Assembly: GCA_964415045.1 (NCBI GenBank)
Contig: CAYPZL010000029.1
Coordinates: 1-37,969 of the forward strand
Reading direction: 5' to 3'
Length of the DNA stretch: 37,969 nt
Origin: CAYPZL01 sp964415045
Lineage (GTDB): Bacteria > Planctomycetota > Phycisphaerae > Sedimentisphaerales > Anaerobacaceae
Numbering within the stretch: the first letter of the stretch is position 1; each line of letters opens with the position of its first letter. A program made the translations under genes and the position numbers. A model generated the notes under the pieces. The model saw only the letters and a list, made by a program, of their open reading frames with translations, was not told the origin of the DNA and did not search any database. Below are positions 23,550 through 34,679 of the stretch, in pieces.

Positions 23550-25517
23550 ATGACGCTGGCTTACAAGATATTGGGTTCGCATCTGGTCGAGGGGCGGCTC
23601 TCGGCGGGGGAGGCGATTGCGATACGGATCGATCAGACGCTGACGCAGGACGCCACGGGCACGACGGCGTTTCTGCTGTACGAGTCGATGGGCGTCGGGG
23701 CGGTCAAGACCGATCTTTCGGTCAGCTACATCGACCACAACATGGCGGGCTTCGGCCCGGAGAATCACAACGACCATCTATACCTCCAGACGGTCGCGGC
23801 CAGGAGCGGCGTCCACCACTCCCGGGCGGGCAACGGGATCTGCCACCAGGTGCACTTGGAGCGGTTCGGCAAGCCCGGCGCGACGCTCTTAGGCAGCGAC
23901 TCGCACACGCCCACCGGCGGCGGCATCGGCATGATCGCCATCGGCGCCGGCGGGCTCGACGTGGCGGTGGCCATGGCGGGCGGGCCGTTCTACCTGCAAT
24001 GCCCGAAGGTGCTGGGCGTCAAGCTCACGGGCAAGCTGCCCGACTGGGTCGCGGCCAAGGACGTTATCCTCAAGCTGCTCAGCATCCTCACCACCAAGGG
24101 CAACGTGGGCTGGGTGGTCGAGTATTTCGGCGCCGGGGTCGAGACGTTGACCGTCCCGCAGCGGGCGACGATCACCAACATGGGCGCCGAGCTGGGCGTG
24201 ACGACGAGCCTGTTCCCCAGCGACGAGCAGACGCGCCTGTTCCTGGCCGCCCAGCAGCGGGAGGCCGATTACCAGCCGCTGGCCGCCGACGGGGACGCAC
24301 AGTCCGACCGGGTCATCGAGATCGACCTTTCGCAGCTCGAGCCGATGGCGGCCTGTCCCTCTTCCCCCGACAACGTCAAGACCATCGGCGAAATCGCGGG
24401 CACGAAGACGAATCAAATCGCGGTCGGCAGTTGCACGAACTCCAGCTACGCCGACCTGATGATGGTCGCGCAGGTGCTCAAAGGCCGGCGGATCGACCCG
24501 ATGGTGGAATTCGCCATCGCGCCGGGCAGCCGGGAAGTGCTCAACATGCTGGCGGCCAACGGGGCCTTGGCCGATCTGATCTCGGCCGGAGCGCGGATCC
24601 TCGAATCGGGCTGCGGCCCGTGCATCGGGCAGGGCTTCTCGCCCGCCAACGGGACCGTGAGCCTGCGCACGTTCAACCGCAACTTCGCCGGACGCAGCGG
24701 TGTCAAAGGCGATCAGGTCTACCTGGTCAGCCCGGAAACGGCGGTCGCCGCCGGCCTGACCGGCTGCATCACCGACCCGCGCGAGCTGTCGGCGAGCAAG
24801 GGCATCGAATACCCGCACATTGAGATGCCCGCGCAATTCCACATCGACGACAGCATGATCGAGACACCACCGGCCGAGGAAGAGGCCGCGAAGACCGAGG
24901 TCCTGCGCGGCCCGACCATCGTGGTCCCCGAGACGCCGCCGGCGCTGCCCGAGAAGCTGTCCGGAAAGGTGCTGCTCAAATGCGGCGACAAGATCACGAC
25001 CGACCACATCATGCCGGCCGGAACGTTCTTGAAGCTTCGCTCGAACGTTCCCGAGTACGCCAAGGTGGTGTTCAACTGCTTCAACGAGCCGGGCGAGCCG
25101 ACGTTCGCCGAGCGGGCTCTCGAGCTCAAAGCCAGGAACGTCGCAGGCATCATCGTCGCCTCCGAAAGCTACGGGCAGGGCTCCTCGCGCGAGCATGCGG
25201 CCCTGTGCCCGATGTACCTCGGCATCCGCGCGGTGATCGCCAAGAGCATCGAGCGCATCCACCGGGCGAACCTGATCAACTTTTGCATCGTGCCCATCCA
25301 GTTCGCCGACCCGGCCGACTACGACCGGATCGAGGCCGGCGACGAGGTGGTCATCGACGGCCTGCTCGAAGCGATCCGCAGCAGCGACCGCGTCACGATC
25401 CGCAAGGTCGACGGCTCGCTCGAATTCGCCGGCAAGCTGGAGCTGTCGAAGCGGGACCGCGACATCCTGCTCTCCGCGGGCCTGCTGAATTACACGCGCA
25501 GGAAGGCCCATGAATAA
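23550..25517 (+). CDS. acn: Aconitate hydratase (655-residue type)
   Basis: The protein has the [4Fe-4S] ligands C295 in GSCTNSSY and C355/C358 in SGCGPCIGQG, and the substrate-site segments DHN near 62-64, GSDSHTPTGGG near 115-125 and SYGQGSSREHAAL in the swivel domain. It should interconvert citrate and isocitrate in the TCA cycle; length and layout match the compact bacterial aconitase family of about 650 residues rather than the 890-residue AcnA. Homoaconitase or another dehydratase of the family is a lesser alternative. ATG 23550 is the first convincing start: AGGAG at 23531-23535 is 14 bases away, so TTG 23544 is possible. The stop overlaps the next ORF by eight bases. Confidence 0.93.
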   Translation: MTLAYKILGSHLVEGRLSAGEAIAIRIDQTLTQDATGTTAFLLYESMGVGAVKTDLSVSYIDHNMAGFGPENHNDHLYLQTVAARSGVHHSRAGNGICHQVHLERFGKPGATLLGSDSHTPTGGGIGMIAIGAGGLDVAVAMAGGPFYLQCPKVLGVKLTGKLPDWVAAKDVILKLLSILTTKGNVGWVVEYFGAGVETLTVPQRATITNMGAELGVTTSLFPSDEQTRLFLAAQQREADYQPLAADGDAQSDRVIEIDLSQLEPMAACPSSPDNVKTIGEIAGTKTNQIAVGSCTNSSYADLMMVAQVLKGRRIDPMVEFAIAPGSREVLNMLAANGALADLISAGARILESGCGPCIGQGFSPANGTVSLRTFNRNFAGRSGVKGDQVYLVSPETAVAAGLTGCITDPRELSASKGIEYPHIEMPAQFHIDDSMIETPPAEEEAAKTEVLRGPTIVVPETPPALPEKLSGKVLLKCGDKITTDHIMPAGTFLKLRSNVPEYAKVVFNCFNEPGEPTFAERALELKARNVAGIIVASESYGQGSSREHAALCPMYLGIRAVIAKSIERIHRANLINFCIVPIQFADPADYDRIEAGDEVVIDGLLEAIRSSDRVTIRKVDGSLEFAGKLELSKRDRDILLSAGLLNYTRRKAHE

Positions 25518-26037
25518 GAAAATGGTTTGCGTGTTTGGAACGGGCCGGGCCCGGGAAGGCGAGCCCGCCTACGTTCTGGCTGAAGGGGTGGGTCGCGCGC
25601 TGGCTGAGGCGGGCTTTATCATCGCCAACGGGGGCTACGGCGGCACCATGCGGGCCAGCGCCAAAGGCGCCGCCGAGGCGGGCGGAACCGTCGTCGGCGT
25701 GACGTGCTCGGCGTTCGGCGGCAGCGCCAACGAATACGTGACCCGCGAGGTCAGAACCGACTCGCTCGAAGAACGGCTCAAAAACCTCATCAAGGCCGGC
25801 GACGCCTACGTCGTTCTGCCCGGCGGGACCGGCACCCTGCTGGAATTGGCGACGGTCTGGGAGCTGGAAAACAAAGGCTTCCTCGACCGGGGCAAACCGA
25901 TTATCTTAGTGGGTGGTTTCTGGAGGCCGCTGGTCGATCTGGTTGCGACCGACGATCCGTGGTGTTCCAGGAGCGTTGTCTGGGCCGAGGGGCCGGAGCA
26001 GGTGGTCCAGCGAATCAAAGAGAATCTGGGAATGTGA
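25510..26037 (+). CDS. LOG-family (lysine-decarboxylase-like) protein
   Basis: The 175-residue protein has the Rossmann start VCVFGTGRAREGEPAY, the GGYGGTM turn near residues 42-48 and the family motif PGGTGTLLEL near 104-113. LOG proteins release free cytokinin bases from nucleotide monophosphates in plants; bacterial relatives are phosphoribohydrolases, mostly of unknown substrate. The gene starts inside the aconitase stop region with AGGAAGG just before the ATG, so it is translationally coupled. Older annotations call such genes lysine decarboxylase, which this fold does not support. Confidence 0.88.
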   Translation: MNKKMVCVFGTGRAREGEPAYVLAEGVGRALAEAGFIIANGGYGGTMRASAKGAAEAGGTVVGVTCSAFGGSANEYVTREVRTDSLEERLKNLIKAGDAYVVLPGGTGTLLELATVWELENKGFLDRGKPIILVGGFWRPLVDLVATDDPWCSRSVVWAEGPEQVVQRIKENLGM

Positions 26038-26052
26038 GTTGAGGCGGCCCGC

Positions 26053-26886
26053 GTGAAAACGAAACCGATTCGATTGGTGGCTGGCGCAGTGATGGTGGCG
26101 CTGTTGTTAGCTTCGGCCGGCGTTGCCGCGAGGCGAGGCGCGCCGAAGGTCCTGCGCGAAGGGATCGTGCTCGAAAGCGTCGACGGGAACCTCATCGGCC
26201 CGGACGCGAACGATACCTGGTATTTCGAGCTGAGCGCGGACGCCAACAGCGTGGAAGGCAAGATCGCGGCCGGAACGCGCTTCGAGCTGTTGCCTTCGGT
26301 ACGACTGGAAACTCTGATCGCCGATGTCAACGACCGGCTGGACTCAACCTACCGGCTCACCGCCACGGTGACGCGCTTCAAGGGGCGGAATTTCCTGTTT
26401 CCCTCGTACTATCTGCCGCTGAGCAAGCTCAAGAGCGACGAAGCGCAGCCGGCCGAGCCGAACCAGCCGAAGGCGCAGGTACCGGGCGCCGAGCGCTCCG
26501 GCGCCGAGCTGGCGATCCCGCCGGACGTTCTGGAGAAGCTCCAGGGCCGAGCCGTGCCTGCGGTACGACGCGGGACGCCGACGGACCCGAACGCCGCGCC
26601 GCAACGAAAGAAGCTCGGCCGCGTCATGGTCAACTGGGTGGGCGTGATCACCGCCTCCAATCACCGTCCCGTGTTTCTCCCCTACGGCTTCGGCTGGAAC
26701 GTCGGCGAGGTCTACTACAAGCTGCTTCCCTGCAAGACGCTGGAGCAGGTGTTGCAGAAGCAGGAGGCCGCCGTCGAGCCTCTCCGCTTCAATGTCGTCG
26801 GGCTGGTCACCGAATTCAAAGGCAAGAAATACCTCCTGCTGCAACGGGCCATACGCGTGTACAGCCACGGGAATTTCAGCCCGTAG
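26053..26886 (+). CDS. Exported protein with an internal duplication
   Basis: The 277-residue product has a Sec signal (LVAGAVMVALLLASAGVAA) and two halves that align by eye. Residues 74-125 (GTRFELLPSVRLETLI ... VTRFKGRNFLFPSYYLPLSK) match 218-271 (GEVYYKLLPCKTLEQVL ... VTEFKGKKYLLLQRAIRVYS), with the shared pattern xLLPxxxLE and VTxFKGxxxL. Each half is preceded by a strand block (35-64 and 193-216), and a Pro/Ala-rich linker joins them. I do not recognise the family; an OB-like or small beta-barrel module is a guess. GTG 26053 has GAGG eight bases ahead and lies 15 bases after the LOG gene stop, so it closes a three-gene operon with aconitase. Confidence 0.75.
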   Translation: MKTKPIRLVAGAVMVALLLASAGVAARRGAPKVLREGIVLESVDGNLIGPDANDTWYFELSADANSVEGKIAAGTRFELLPSVRLETLIADVNDRLDSTYRLTATVTRFKGRNFLFPSYYLPLSKLKSDEAQPAEPNQPKAQVPGAERSGAELAIPPDVLEKLQGRAVPAVRRGTPTDPNAAPQRKKLGRVMVNWVGVITASNHRPVFLPYGFGWNVGEVYYKLLPCKTLEQVLQKQEAAVEPLRFNVVGLVTEFKGKKYLLLQRAIRVYSHGNFSP

Positions 26887-26896
26887 GCGCCGCGCC

Positions 26897-26920
26897 CGGC
26901 GATGCCGCCGTTTTTCTTCT
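26897..26920 (+). terminator. Rho-independent terminator of the aconitase operon
   Basis: CGGCG (26897-26901), loop ATGC and CGCCG (26906-26910) form a stem directly followed by TTTTTCTTCT (26911-26920). It lies just after the stop of the duplicated exported protein and separates that operon from hisD. Confidence 0.6.
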
Positions 26921-26943
26921 TGATATTGGGTGTTTGATTCTTG

Positions 26944-28269
26944 ATGAGCGCCGAACTGAACGATCTTGTCTTAGTCTCGTCGGAACCTGGTTTCGAGGCG
27001 GCTCTCGCGAAGCTGCGCTCGGAGATGCTGTTGGCAGCGCGGATGGCGGGCTACGACAGCGAGCAGAATCGCACCGTCGCGGCGGTTCTCTGCGACGTCG
27101 CCGAGCGGGGCGATGCGGCCGTGGCTGAATACACGAGCAAGTTCGACAGCGTCAATATCGAGCCGGGGCGGTTCCGCATCAGCGTCGAAGAGCTGGCCGG
27201 CGCCCACGAGGCGATGGACGCCGAGCTGCTGGCCGCACTGCGGAAGGCAATCGACAATGTCCGCTCGTATCAATCGAAGATCTTCATCGGCAATCAATCG
27301 CAGTTCTCGGCGGGGACGGGGATCAAGTACACACCGATTCGACGCGCCGGTGTCTGCGTGCCCGGTGCGGCGGCGCCGCTGCCGTCCACCGTGATTATGA
27401 CCGTGGTTCCCGCACAGGTTGCGGGTGTGAAGGAAATTGCCGTCGTCTCACCCCCGCGTTGCGAAGGGAGCATCCATCCGGTGATCCTGGCGGTCTGTCA
27501 GGAGCTGGGCGTGAAGGAGGTCTACCGCATCGGTGGCGTGCAGGCGGTCGGGGCGCTGGCCTACGGGACCCAGAGCATCGCCAAAGTGGACAAGATCGTC
27601 GGGCCCGGAAACTCCTGGGTCCAGGCGGCCAAGAACAACGTGGCGGGTGATTGCGTCGGGATCGATTCGATCGCGGGTCCGAGCGAGGTCTTCATCATCG
27701 CCGGGGCCGAGGCGAATCCGGCGTGGGTGGCCGCCGACATGCTCAGCCAGGCCGAGCACGCCGCCGACAGCAGCGCGATCGTCGCGACCGATTCGGAACC
27801 GCTGGCCCGCGCTATTCTGGAGCAGTTGACGGTGCAGTTGAACGTGCTGCCGCGCGGCGCCGAGGCGGCCGAGTCTCTGCGCCGGTTCAGCCGGATCATC
27901 GTCGTCGAAAACATGCAGGCCGCAATCGAGCTGGCTGACGAGTTCGCCTCGGAGCATCTGGAGATTCAGTGCGGCCACAGAAGCAGAGAAGTCGCCGAGC
28001 AGATCCGCAACGCCGGCGCGATCTTCATCGGTCCGCACACGCCCGTGGCGGTCGGCGACTACTGGGCCGGCCCCAGCCACACCCTGCCGACCGGCGCCCG
28101 CGCGACCTTCTCCAGCGCGCTGACCAGCAACGACTTCGTCAAGTCCATCAGCCTGATCGAATACAGCGCCGAGCAGCTCGCCGCCGCGGCCGACGACATC
28201 GTTCGCCTGGCGCAGATCGAGGGCCTCGACGCCCACGCTCGAAGCGTCGATATCCGCCGACAGCAGTAG
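26944..28269 (+). CDS. hisD: Histidinol dehydrogenase
   Basis: The 441-residue enzyme has the family signatures VPGAAAPLPSTV, GPGNSWVQAAKNNV, IAGPSEVFIIAG, DMLSQAEHAADSSA, ASEHLEIQ and GDYWAGPSHTLPTGARA. It oxidises L-histidinol to histidine in two NAD-dependent steps, using a zinc ion. The GPGNxYV motif carries Trp in place of Tyr. ATG 26944 is chosen over a TTG three bases upstream; no good ribosome site is visible. No other his gene is in the window, so it is a stand-alone copy here. Its stop lies five bases from the stop of the convergent zinc-ribbon gene. Confidence 0.95.
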   Translation: MSAELNDLVLVSSEPGFEAALAKLRSEMLLAARMAGYDSEQNRTVAAVLCDVAERGDAAVAEYTSKFDSVNIEPGRFRISVEELAGAHEAMDAELLAALRKAIDNVRSYQSKIFIGNQSQFSAGTGIKYTPIRRAGVCVPGAAAPLPSTVIMTVVPAQVAGVKEIAVVSPPRCEGSIHPVILAVCQELGVKEVYRIGGVQAVGALAYGTQSIAKVDKIVGPGNSWVQAAKNNVAGDCVGIDSIAGPSEVFIIAGAEANPAWVAADMLSQAEHAADSSAIVATDSEPLARAILEQLTVQLNVLPRGAEAAESLRRFSRIIVVENMQAAIELADEFASEHLEIQCGHRSREVAEQIRNAGAIFIGPHTPVAVGDYWAGPSHTLPTGARATFSSALTSNDFVKSISLIEYSAEQLAAAADDIVRLAQIEGLDAHARSVDIRRQQ

Positions 28270-28274
28270 ACGCG

Positions 28275-29288
28275 CTACAGTCCCCAATCGAGCCGGTCGC
28301 CATGGCGCCAGTAGAATCGGCCCAGGACGTGCGCGAAGACGAAGGGGACATACGTCGTGATCACCAGGCCCACAGCGACCAGCCAGAGAGATGTCTGCTG
28401 CCCTTCCTCGGGGCGTGCGAGGTAGCCGGGGATGATCCAGAACAGAGCGACCAGGAGCGCCGTGAGGACCAGCAGGCCCAGGTAGCCGAAAAACGTGCGG
28501 AAGATCGAGACGAGCAGAAAGAACGGGTTGAGAGCGGAGGACGAATCGAGGATCACCATCGCCAGCAGGCCTATGGGGAAGAAGACGATCGCCCAGGCGA
28601 GCAGGCCCCAGAAGATCGCGTCGATTCTTCCCAGGAAGCCGCCGTAGATGACCGCAGGCAGGACGTAGACGATGTAGACGGCCGCCAGATACATCACGCG
28701 GGACCCCATCTCTCGGAAGCCGACGAGCCCTCCGAAAGCCACGGGCGCGCGGGTGCCGCCCCTGGCGCTGTCGTAGACACACTCGGCGAAATACCAGCCC
28801 GCATACAGACCGATACACAAACCAATAAGGAAAAAGGGCAAGCCTAGCAGTGGCACGCCGAAGGGAAACAATCGTTGGATAAGATGGGTCAACAGGGGAA
28901 AGCCGCCAATGACGGCGATGGCGACCAGCCCGGCGCCGCTGGTCGGATACAGGAGGATGTCGAGAGGGGCGGGAAATCGTCGCTCGCCCGTATGTTCGGT
29001 TTGCGTCTCGATGCCAAGCGATGCGGCCAGTGCCCGTTCCTGCTCGCGCGCATTGGCGTCCCCGGGCGCCGTCTGACGGTGGGCGGGAAGATCCAGCAGC
29101 GCTCCTTCCAGCGGTTTGGGCGGCTCGATCAGTCTGAGCTCACCTTCCTCACCGTCGAGCGGTTCGGGGGGCGCAGGCTGGGGAATGGTGATCGCAGCCT
29201 TACAGCGGGGACAGCGGCTCTGCCGGCCCGCGTGACTCTCGGCGATCCGGAGCTTCTGACTGCAATGCTGGCAACGGAACTCGATCAT
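28275..29288 (-). CDS. Zinc-ribbon membrane protein
   Basis: The 337-residue product starts MIEFRCQHCSQKLRI and has the ribbon C6-x2-C9 with C26-x2-C29 (RCPRC). A Pro/Glu-rich linker follows (about 32-110), then five or six hydrophobic segments from about 115 on (AGLVAIAVIGGFPLL, FFLIGLCIGLYAGWYFA, YLAAVYIVYVLPAVIYGGF, GLLVLTALLVALFWIIPG). Planctomycete genomes encode many proteins with this MIEFxCxxC start joined to varied membrane tails. The function is not known; the ribbon probably faces the cytoplasm. I use ATG 29288 rather than an upstream in-frame start that precedes the canonical N-terminus. It follows alaS by 68 bases on the same strand. Confidence 0.78.
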   Translation of the reverse strand: MIEFRCQHCSQKLRIAESHAGRQSRCPRCKAAITIPQPAPPEPLDGEEGELRLIEPPKPLEGALLDLPAHRQTAPGDANAREQERALAASLGIETQTEHTGERRFPAPLDILLYPTSGAGLVAIAVIGGFPLLTHLIQRLFPFGVPLLGLPFFLIGLCIGLYAGWYFAECVYDSARGGTRAPVAFGGLVGFREMGSRVMYLAAVYIVYVLPAVIYGGFLGRIDAIFWGLLAWAIVFFPIGLLAMVILDSSSALNPFFLLVSIFRTFFGYLGLLVLTALLVALFWIIPGYLARPEEGQQTSLWLVAVGLVITTYVPFVFAHVLGRFYWRHGDRLDWGL

Positions 29289-29356
29289 GAACGTACCGTG
29301 TTTCCCATTTCGTGTGTTGCCTCCGCGCATGACGCACGGCGCATCACACGCAAGGA

Positions 29357-32077
<2,721 letters not shown>

Positions 32078-32123
32078 GATCTCTGTACCTCTTGTCAGGT
32101 TCCCTGTAGCGTATCAATCCCTG

Positions 32124-32151
32124 GTATACGAAAAGCCATCCGTGTTGAAAA
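32124..32151 (-). promoter_or_regulatory. Candidate promoter for alaS
   Basis: On the minus strand TTTCAA (32151-32146), a 16-base spacer and TATACC (32129-32124). It lies in the 96-base gap between the PHP-domain gene and alaS. Match quality is moderate. Confidence 0.35.
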
Positions 32152-32173
32152 AGCGTTCTCTTGCCGTTGGTTT

Positions 32174-32983
32174 TCATCGTTTGACGACGACCGGCTGGGT
32201 CCAGGCGGATTCGCATTCGTCCGGGACGTGCGAGCTGGCGTTCTTGCGCGAGGAGATCACCTTGGCGCGGACGTAGATCTCGTCGCCCCGGAGGGTATAG
32301 CGGGCAGTCGTTCCCGCTGCCTCAGCCAGCACGGCCCCTATCTCTCTGCTGTATCTGCGCGTCGTGCGGATCTCATTGCCTTCGGCGTCCGTGACAGGGC
32401 GGCCTGCTCGGTCGTAGCCGCGCCGCGTGCCAAGGAACCGCGTGGTGTAGGTCACGCCGGGCTCCGGTTCGACGCGCACGGTCAACGTATCGTTCTCGAA
32501 GGCGATCTTGGCGAGGGTCACGCCGGTGGAGCAGTAGAAATCGCCTGCGTTCATGGCCTCGATCAGGAGGAAGCGGTCCGGCTCTTCGAAGAGACAGCGA
32601 TACTCCGAAAGCGGTTTCAGCCGCACCAGAGTCTGGTCCTTTTCGTCTTTGCGAGTCTCGACCCACTGTTGGCCGAATTGGCCCAGATATCTCTCAAAGG
32701 CGGCCCGTCGCTTGTCCGTCACCACCATCCAGCGCTGTCCCCGGGACAGGCAGTTGTGATCGGACAACGCCAGAAAGTGATACCCGTGCTCCTTGTACCA
32801 GCGCACGACCATCTCGGGGAAATCGTCGCCGTCGCTCCAGAAGGTGTGGGTGTGCAGGTTGCCCTTCCACCAGCGCAGGGCCGCCTCGTCCGCCCCGGCC
32901 GGGACCGCGTTCATCACGGCCAGACAGATCAACAACAGCGCCCACATCAGGGCTCTTCTCGACGGCTTGTGCAATGGGTTCAT
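32174..32983 (-). CDS. Secreted PHP-domain protein with an apparent internal deletion
   Basis: The 269-residue product has a signal peptide (ALMWALLLICLAVMNAVPAGA) and the opening PHP motifs GNLHTHTFWSDG (H44, H46, D51) and LALSDHN (D75, H76). At residue 141 the text jumps from EEPDRFLLI to EAMNAGDFYCSTGVTL, which in full-length relatives of roughly 430 residues are separated by the middle of the metal-binding domain, as I recall. The later His/Asp ligands are therefore missing, while the C-terminal beta domain (EPGVTYTTRFLGTRRG) is intact. ATG 32983 follows GAGGGAAG. It starts ten bases after the recA stop and is probably cotranscribed. It is translated in frame but is likely catalytically dead, or a diverged variant. 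Confidence 0.75.
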   Translation of the reverse strand: MNPLHKPSRRALMWALLLICLAVMNAVPAGADEAALRWWKGNLHTHTFWSDGDDFPEMVVRWYKEHGYHFLALSDHNCLSRGQRWMVVTDKRRAAFERYLGQFGQQWVETRKDEKDQTLVRLKPLSEYRCLFEEPDRFLLIEAMNAGDFYCSTGVTLAKIAFENDTLTVRVEPEPGVTYTTRFLGTRRGYDRAGRPVTDAEGNEIRTTRRYSREIGAVLAEAAGTTARYTLRGDEIYVRAKVISSRKNASSHVPDECESAWTQPVVVKR

Positions 32984-32993
32984 TCTTCTTCCC

Positions 32994-34046
32994 TCATTCC
33001 TGTTCCGCGCCTGCGGGCGCTTCGGCTTCGAGCAGTCCCTTGGCCACGAGAATCTTGTTCTTGATCTCGGCGGTGAGCTCCGGATTCTCCTGCAGGTACG
33101 TCTTGGCGTTTTCGCGTCCCTGGCCGAGGCGGATGTCGCCGTAGTTGAGCCAGGCGCCGCTGCGATCGACGACCTCGGCGGCCAGACCCAGATCGAGCAG
33201 GTCGCCCTCGTAGCTGATGCCGCTGTCGAACATGATATCGAATTCCGTGTCGCGGAACGGCGGAGCGATCTTGTTCTTGACCACGCGGGCCCGGACCCGC
33301 GAGCCGATGGCTCCCTTGGAGTCTTTCAGGGTGCTGATGCGGCGCAGGTCCACGCGGACGGAGCTGTAAAACTTCAGGGCCCTTCCGCCCGGCGTCGTCT
33401 CGGGGTTGCCGAACATGACGCCGATCTTCATGCGGATCTGATTGATGAAGATCAGGGCCGTCTTGCTCTTGTTGATGATGCCGGTGAGCTTGCGCATCGC
33501 CTGGCTCATGAGCCGGGCCTGCAGGCCCACGTGCGTATCCCCCATCTCGCCTTCGAGCTCCGCCTTGGGCGTCAGTGCGGCCACCGAATCGACCACGATC
33601 ACGTCGACGGAGTTGGAGGCGATCAGCATCTCGGCGATGTCCAGCGCCTGCTCGCCCGTATCGGGCTGGCTGATCAGCAGGCCGCTGACGTCCACGCCCA
33701 GGCGCTTGGCCCAGGTCGGATCGAGCGCGTGCTCGGCGTCGATGAACGCCGCGACGCCGCCGGCCTTCTGGGCGCTGGCGATGACGTGCAGGGCCAGCGT
33801 GGTCTTGCCGGAGGATTCCGGTCCGTACAGCTCGGTGATGCGACCGCGCGGAATGCCCACGCCGCCCAGCGCGATGTCGAGCGACAGCGAACCCGTGCTG
33901 ACGCCTTCGATCTTCGCATACAAATGTTCGTCCATCTGCATGATCGAGCCGCTGCCGTACTGCTTCTCGATCTGGGCGATGACCCGCTGCAAGGCGGCAT
34001 CCTTCCCGTCGGCGCCCGAGTCTGTCTTCTTCTTCTTCTTTGCCAT
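32994..34046 (-). CDS. recA: Recombinase A
   Basis: The 350-residue protein has the ATP loop GPESSGKTT at 75-83, FIDAEHALDP, VIVVDSVAALTPKAE and the L2 segment GNPETTPGGRALKFYSS. It forms filaments on single-stranded DNA for homologous recombination and can activate SOS repressor cleavage. ATG 34046 (MAKKKKKTDSG) has GGAG ten bases ahead; an upstream TTG at 34061 is not needed. I find no LexA-type operator in the short gap upstream. It is the fourth gene of the gltX-led minus-strand run. Confidence 0.98.
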   Translation of the reverse strand: MAKKKKKTDSGADGKDAALQRVIAQIEKQYGSGSIMQMDEHLYAKIEGVSTGSLSLDIALGGVGIPRGRITELYGPESSGKTTLALHVIASAQKAGGVAAFIDAEHALDPTWAKRLGVDVSGLLISQPDTGEQALDIAEMLIASNSVDVIVVDSVAALTPKAELEGEMGDTHVGLQARLMSQAMRKLTGIINKSKTALIFINQIRMKIGVMFGNPETTPGGRALKFYSSVRVDLRRISTLKDSKGAIGSRVRARVVKNKIAPPFRDTEFDIMFDSGISYEGDLLDLGLAAEVVDRSGAWLNYGDIRLGQGRENAKTYLQENPELTAEIKNKILVAKGLLEAEAPAGAEQE

Positions 34047-34093
34047 CCCACTGATCTCCAAAAAATGTCTCGCCTGTTATTTCCGGCCGCGCG

Positions 34094-34660
34094 CTACAGC
34101 AGCCTGTAATTACCCAAACAAGTATAGATCGGACCCTGCGGTGTCAACTTGCTTTCGTACACGCAAACGGAACCGGCCCGCACGGCGCCGAGGTCGAAAT
34201 CCCGGAATTGCCCGGTCGCCTCGGCCAGCCTAGTCCCGGCCTTGGTGTTCCGCACGCGGCACAGCGTCAGGTGCGCCGAGAACTTGCGGGCCTCCTTCGG
34301 CCAGCCCGCTTCGGCCAACTGCTCCTCCAGGTCCTGCTGCAATGCCGACAGCGGCTCGCATTGCTGCCCCGCGCCCACCCACAGCACGCGGGCGCTGCGA
34401 CCCCCGAAGTGCCCCACCTCTTTGACGGCGAAATCGAAGGCCCGGTGCCGCCCGGCCACCTCCTTGACGATGCGGCAAATCTCCATGACGTCGGCATCTC
34501 TGATCTCGCCCAGAAACTTCAGCGTCAGGTGCATCGCCTCCGGGCGGACCCACTTCACGTCGCCCTTGCGGATGTCCACGCTGCCGGCCAGCTCCTGCTG
34601 CAAATCGGCCAGTTGGGCCTTGATCTCTTCGCTGATGTCAATCGCAATGAAGCAACGCAT
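34094..34660 (-). CDS. thpR: RNA 2',3'-cyclic phosphodiesterase (ThpR/LigT)
   Basis: The 188-residue 2H-phosphoesterase has both HxTx motifs: H44-L-T46 in MHLTLKFLG and H130-L-T132 in AHLTLCRV. The start MRCFIAIDI is typical. It hydrolyses RNA 2',3'-cyclic phosphate ends to 2'-phosphates; the name 2'-5' RNA ligase reflects the weak reverse activity. Placement between a sugar kinase and recA, with 19 and 47 bases of spacing, suggests one operon. No strong ribosome site is visible before the ATG. Confidence 0.92.
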   Translation of the reverse strand: MRCFIAIDISEEIKAQLADLQQELAGSVDIRKGDVKWVRPEAMHLTLKFLGEIRDADVMEICRIVKEVAGRHRAFDFAVKEVGHFGGRSARVLWVGAGQQCEPLSALQQDLEEQLAEAGWPKEARKFSAHLTLCRVRNTKAGTRLAEATGQFRDFDLGAVRAGSVCVYESKLTPQGPIYTCLGNYRLL

Positions 34661-34679
34661 GTCGTTTTCGGCTCGGCCT

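Noticed and set aside
34047..34093. SOS operator upstream of recA
   Set aside because: No LexA-like palindrome (neither CTGT-N8-ACAG nor GAAC-type) in the gap; recA seems to be read from upstream genes.
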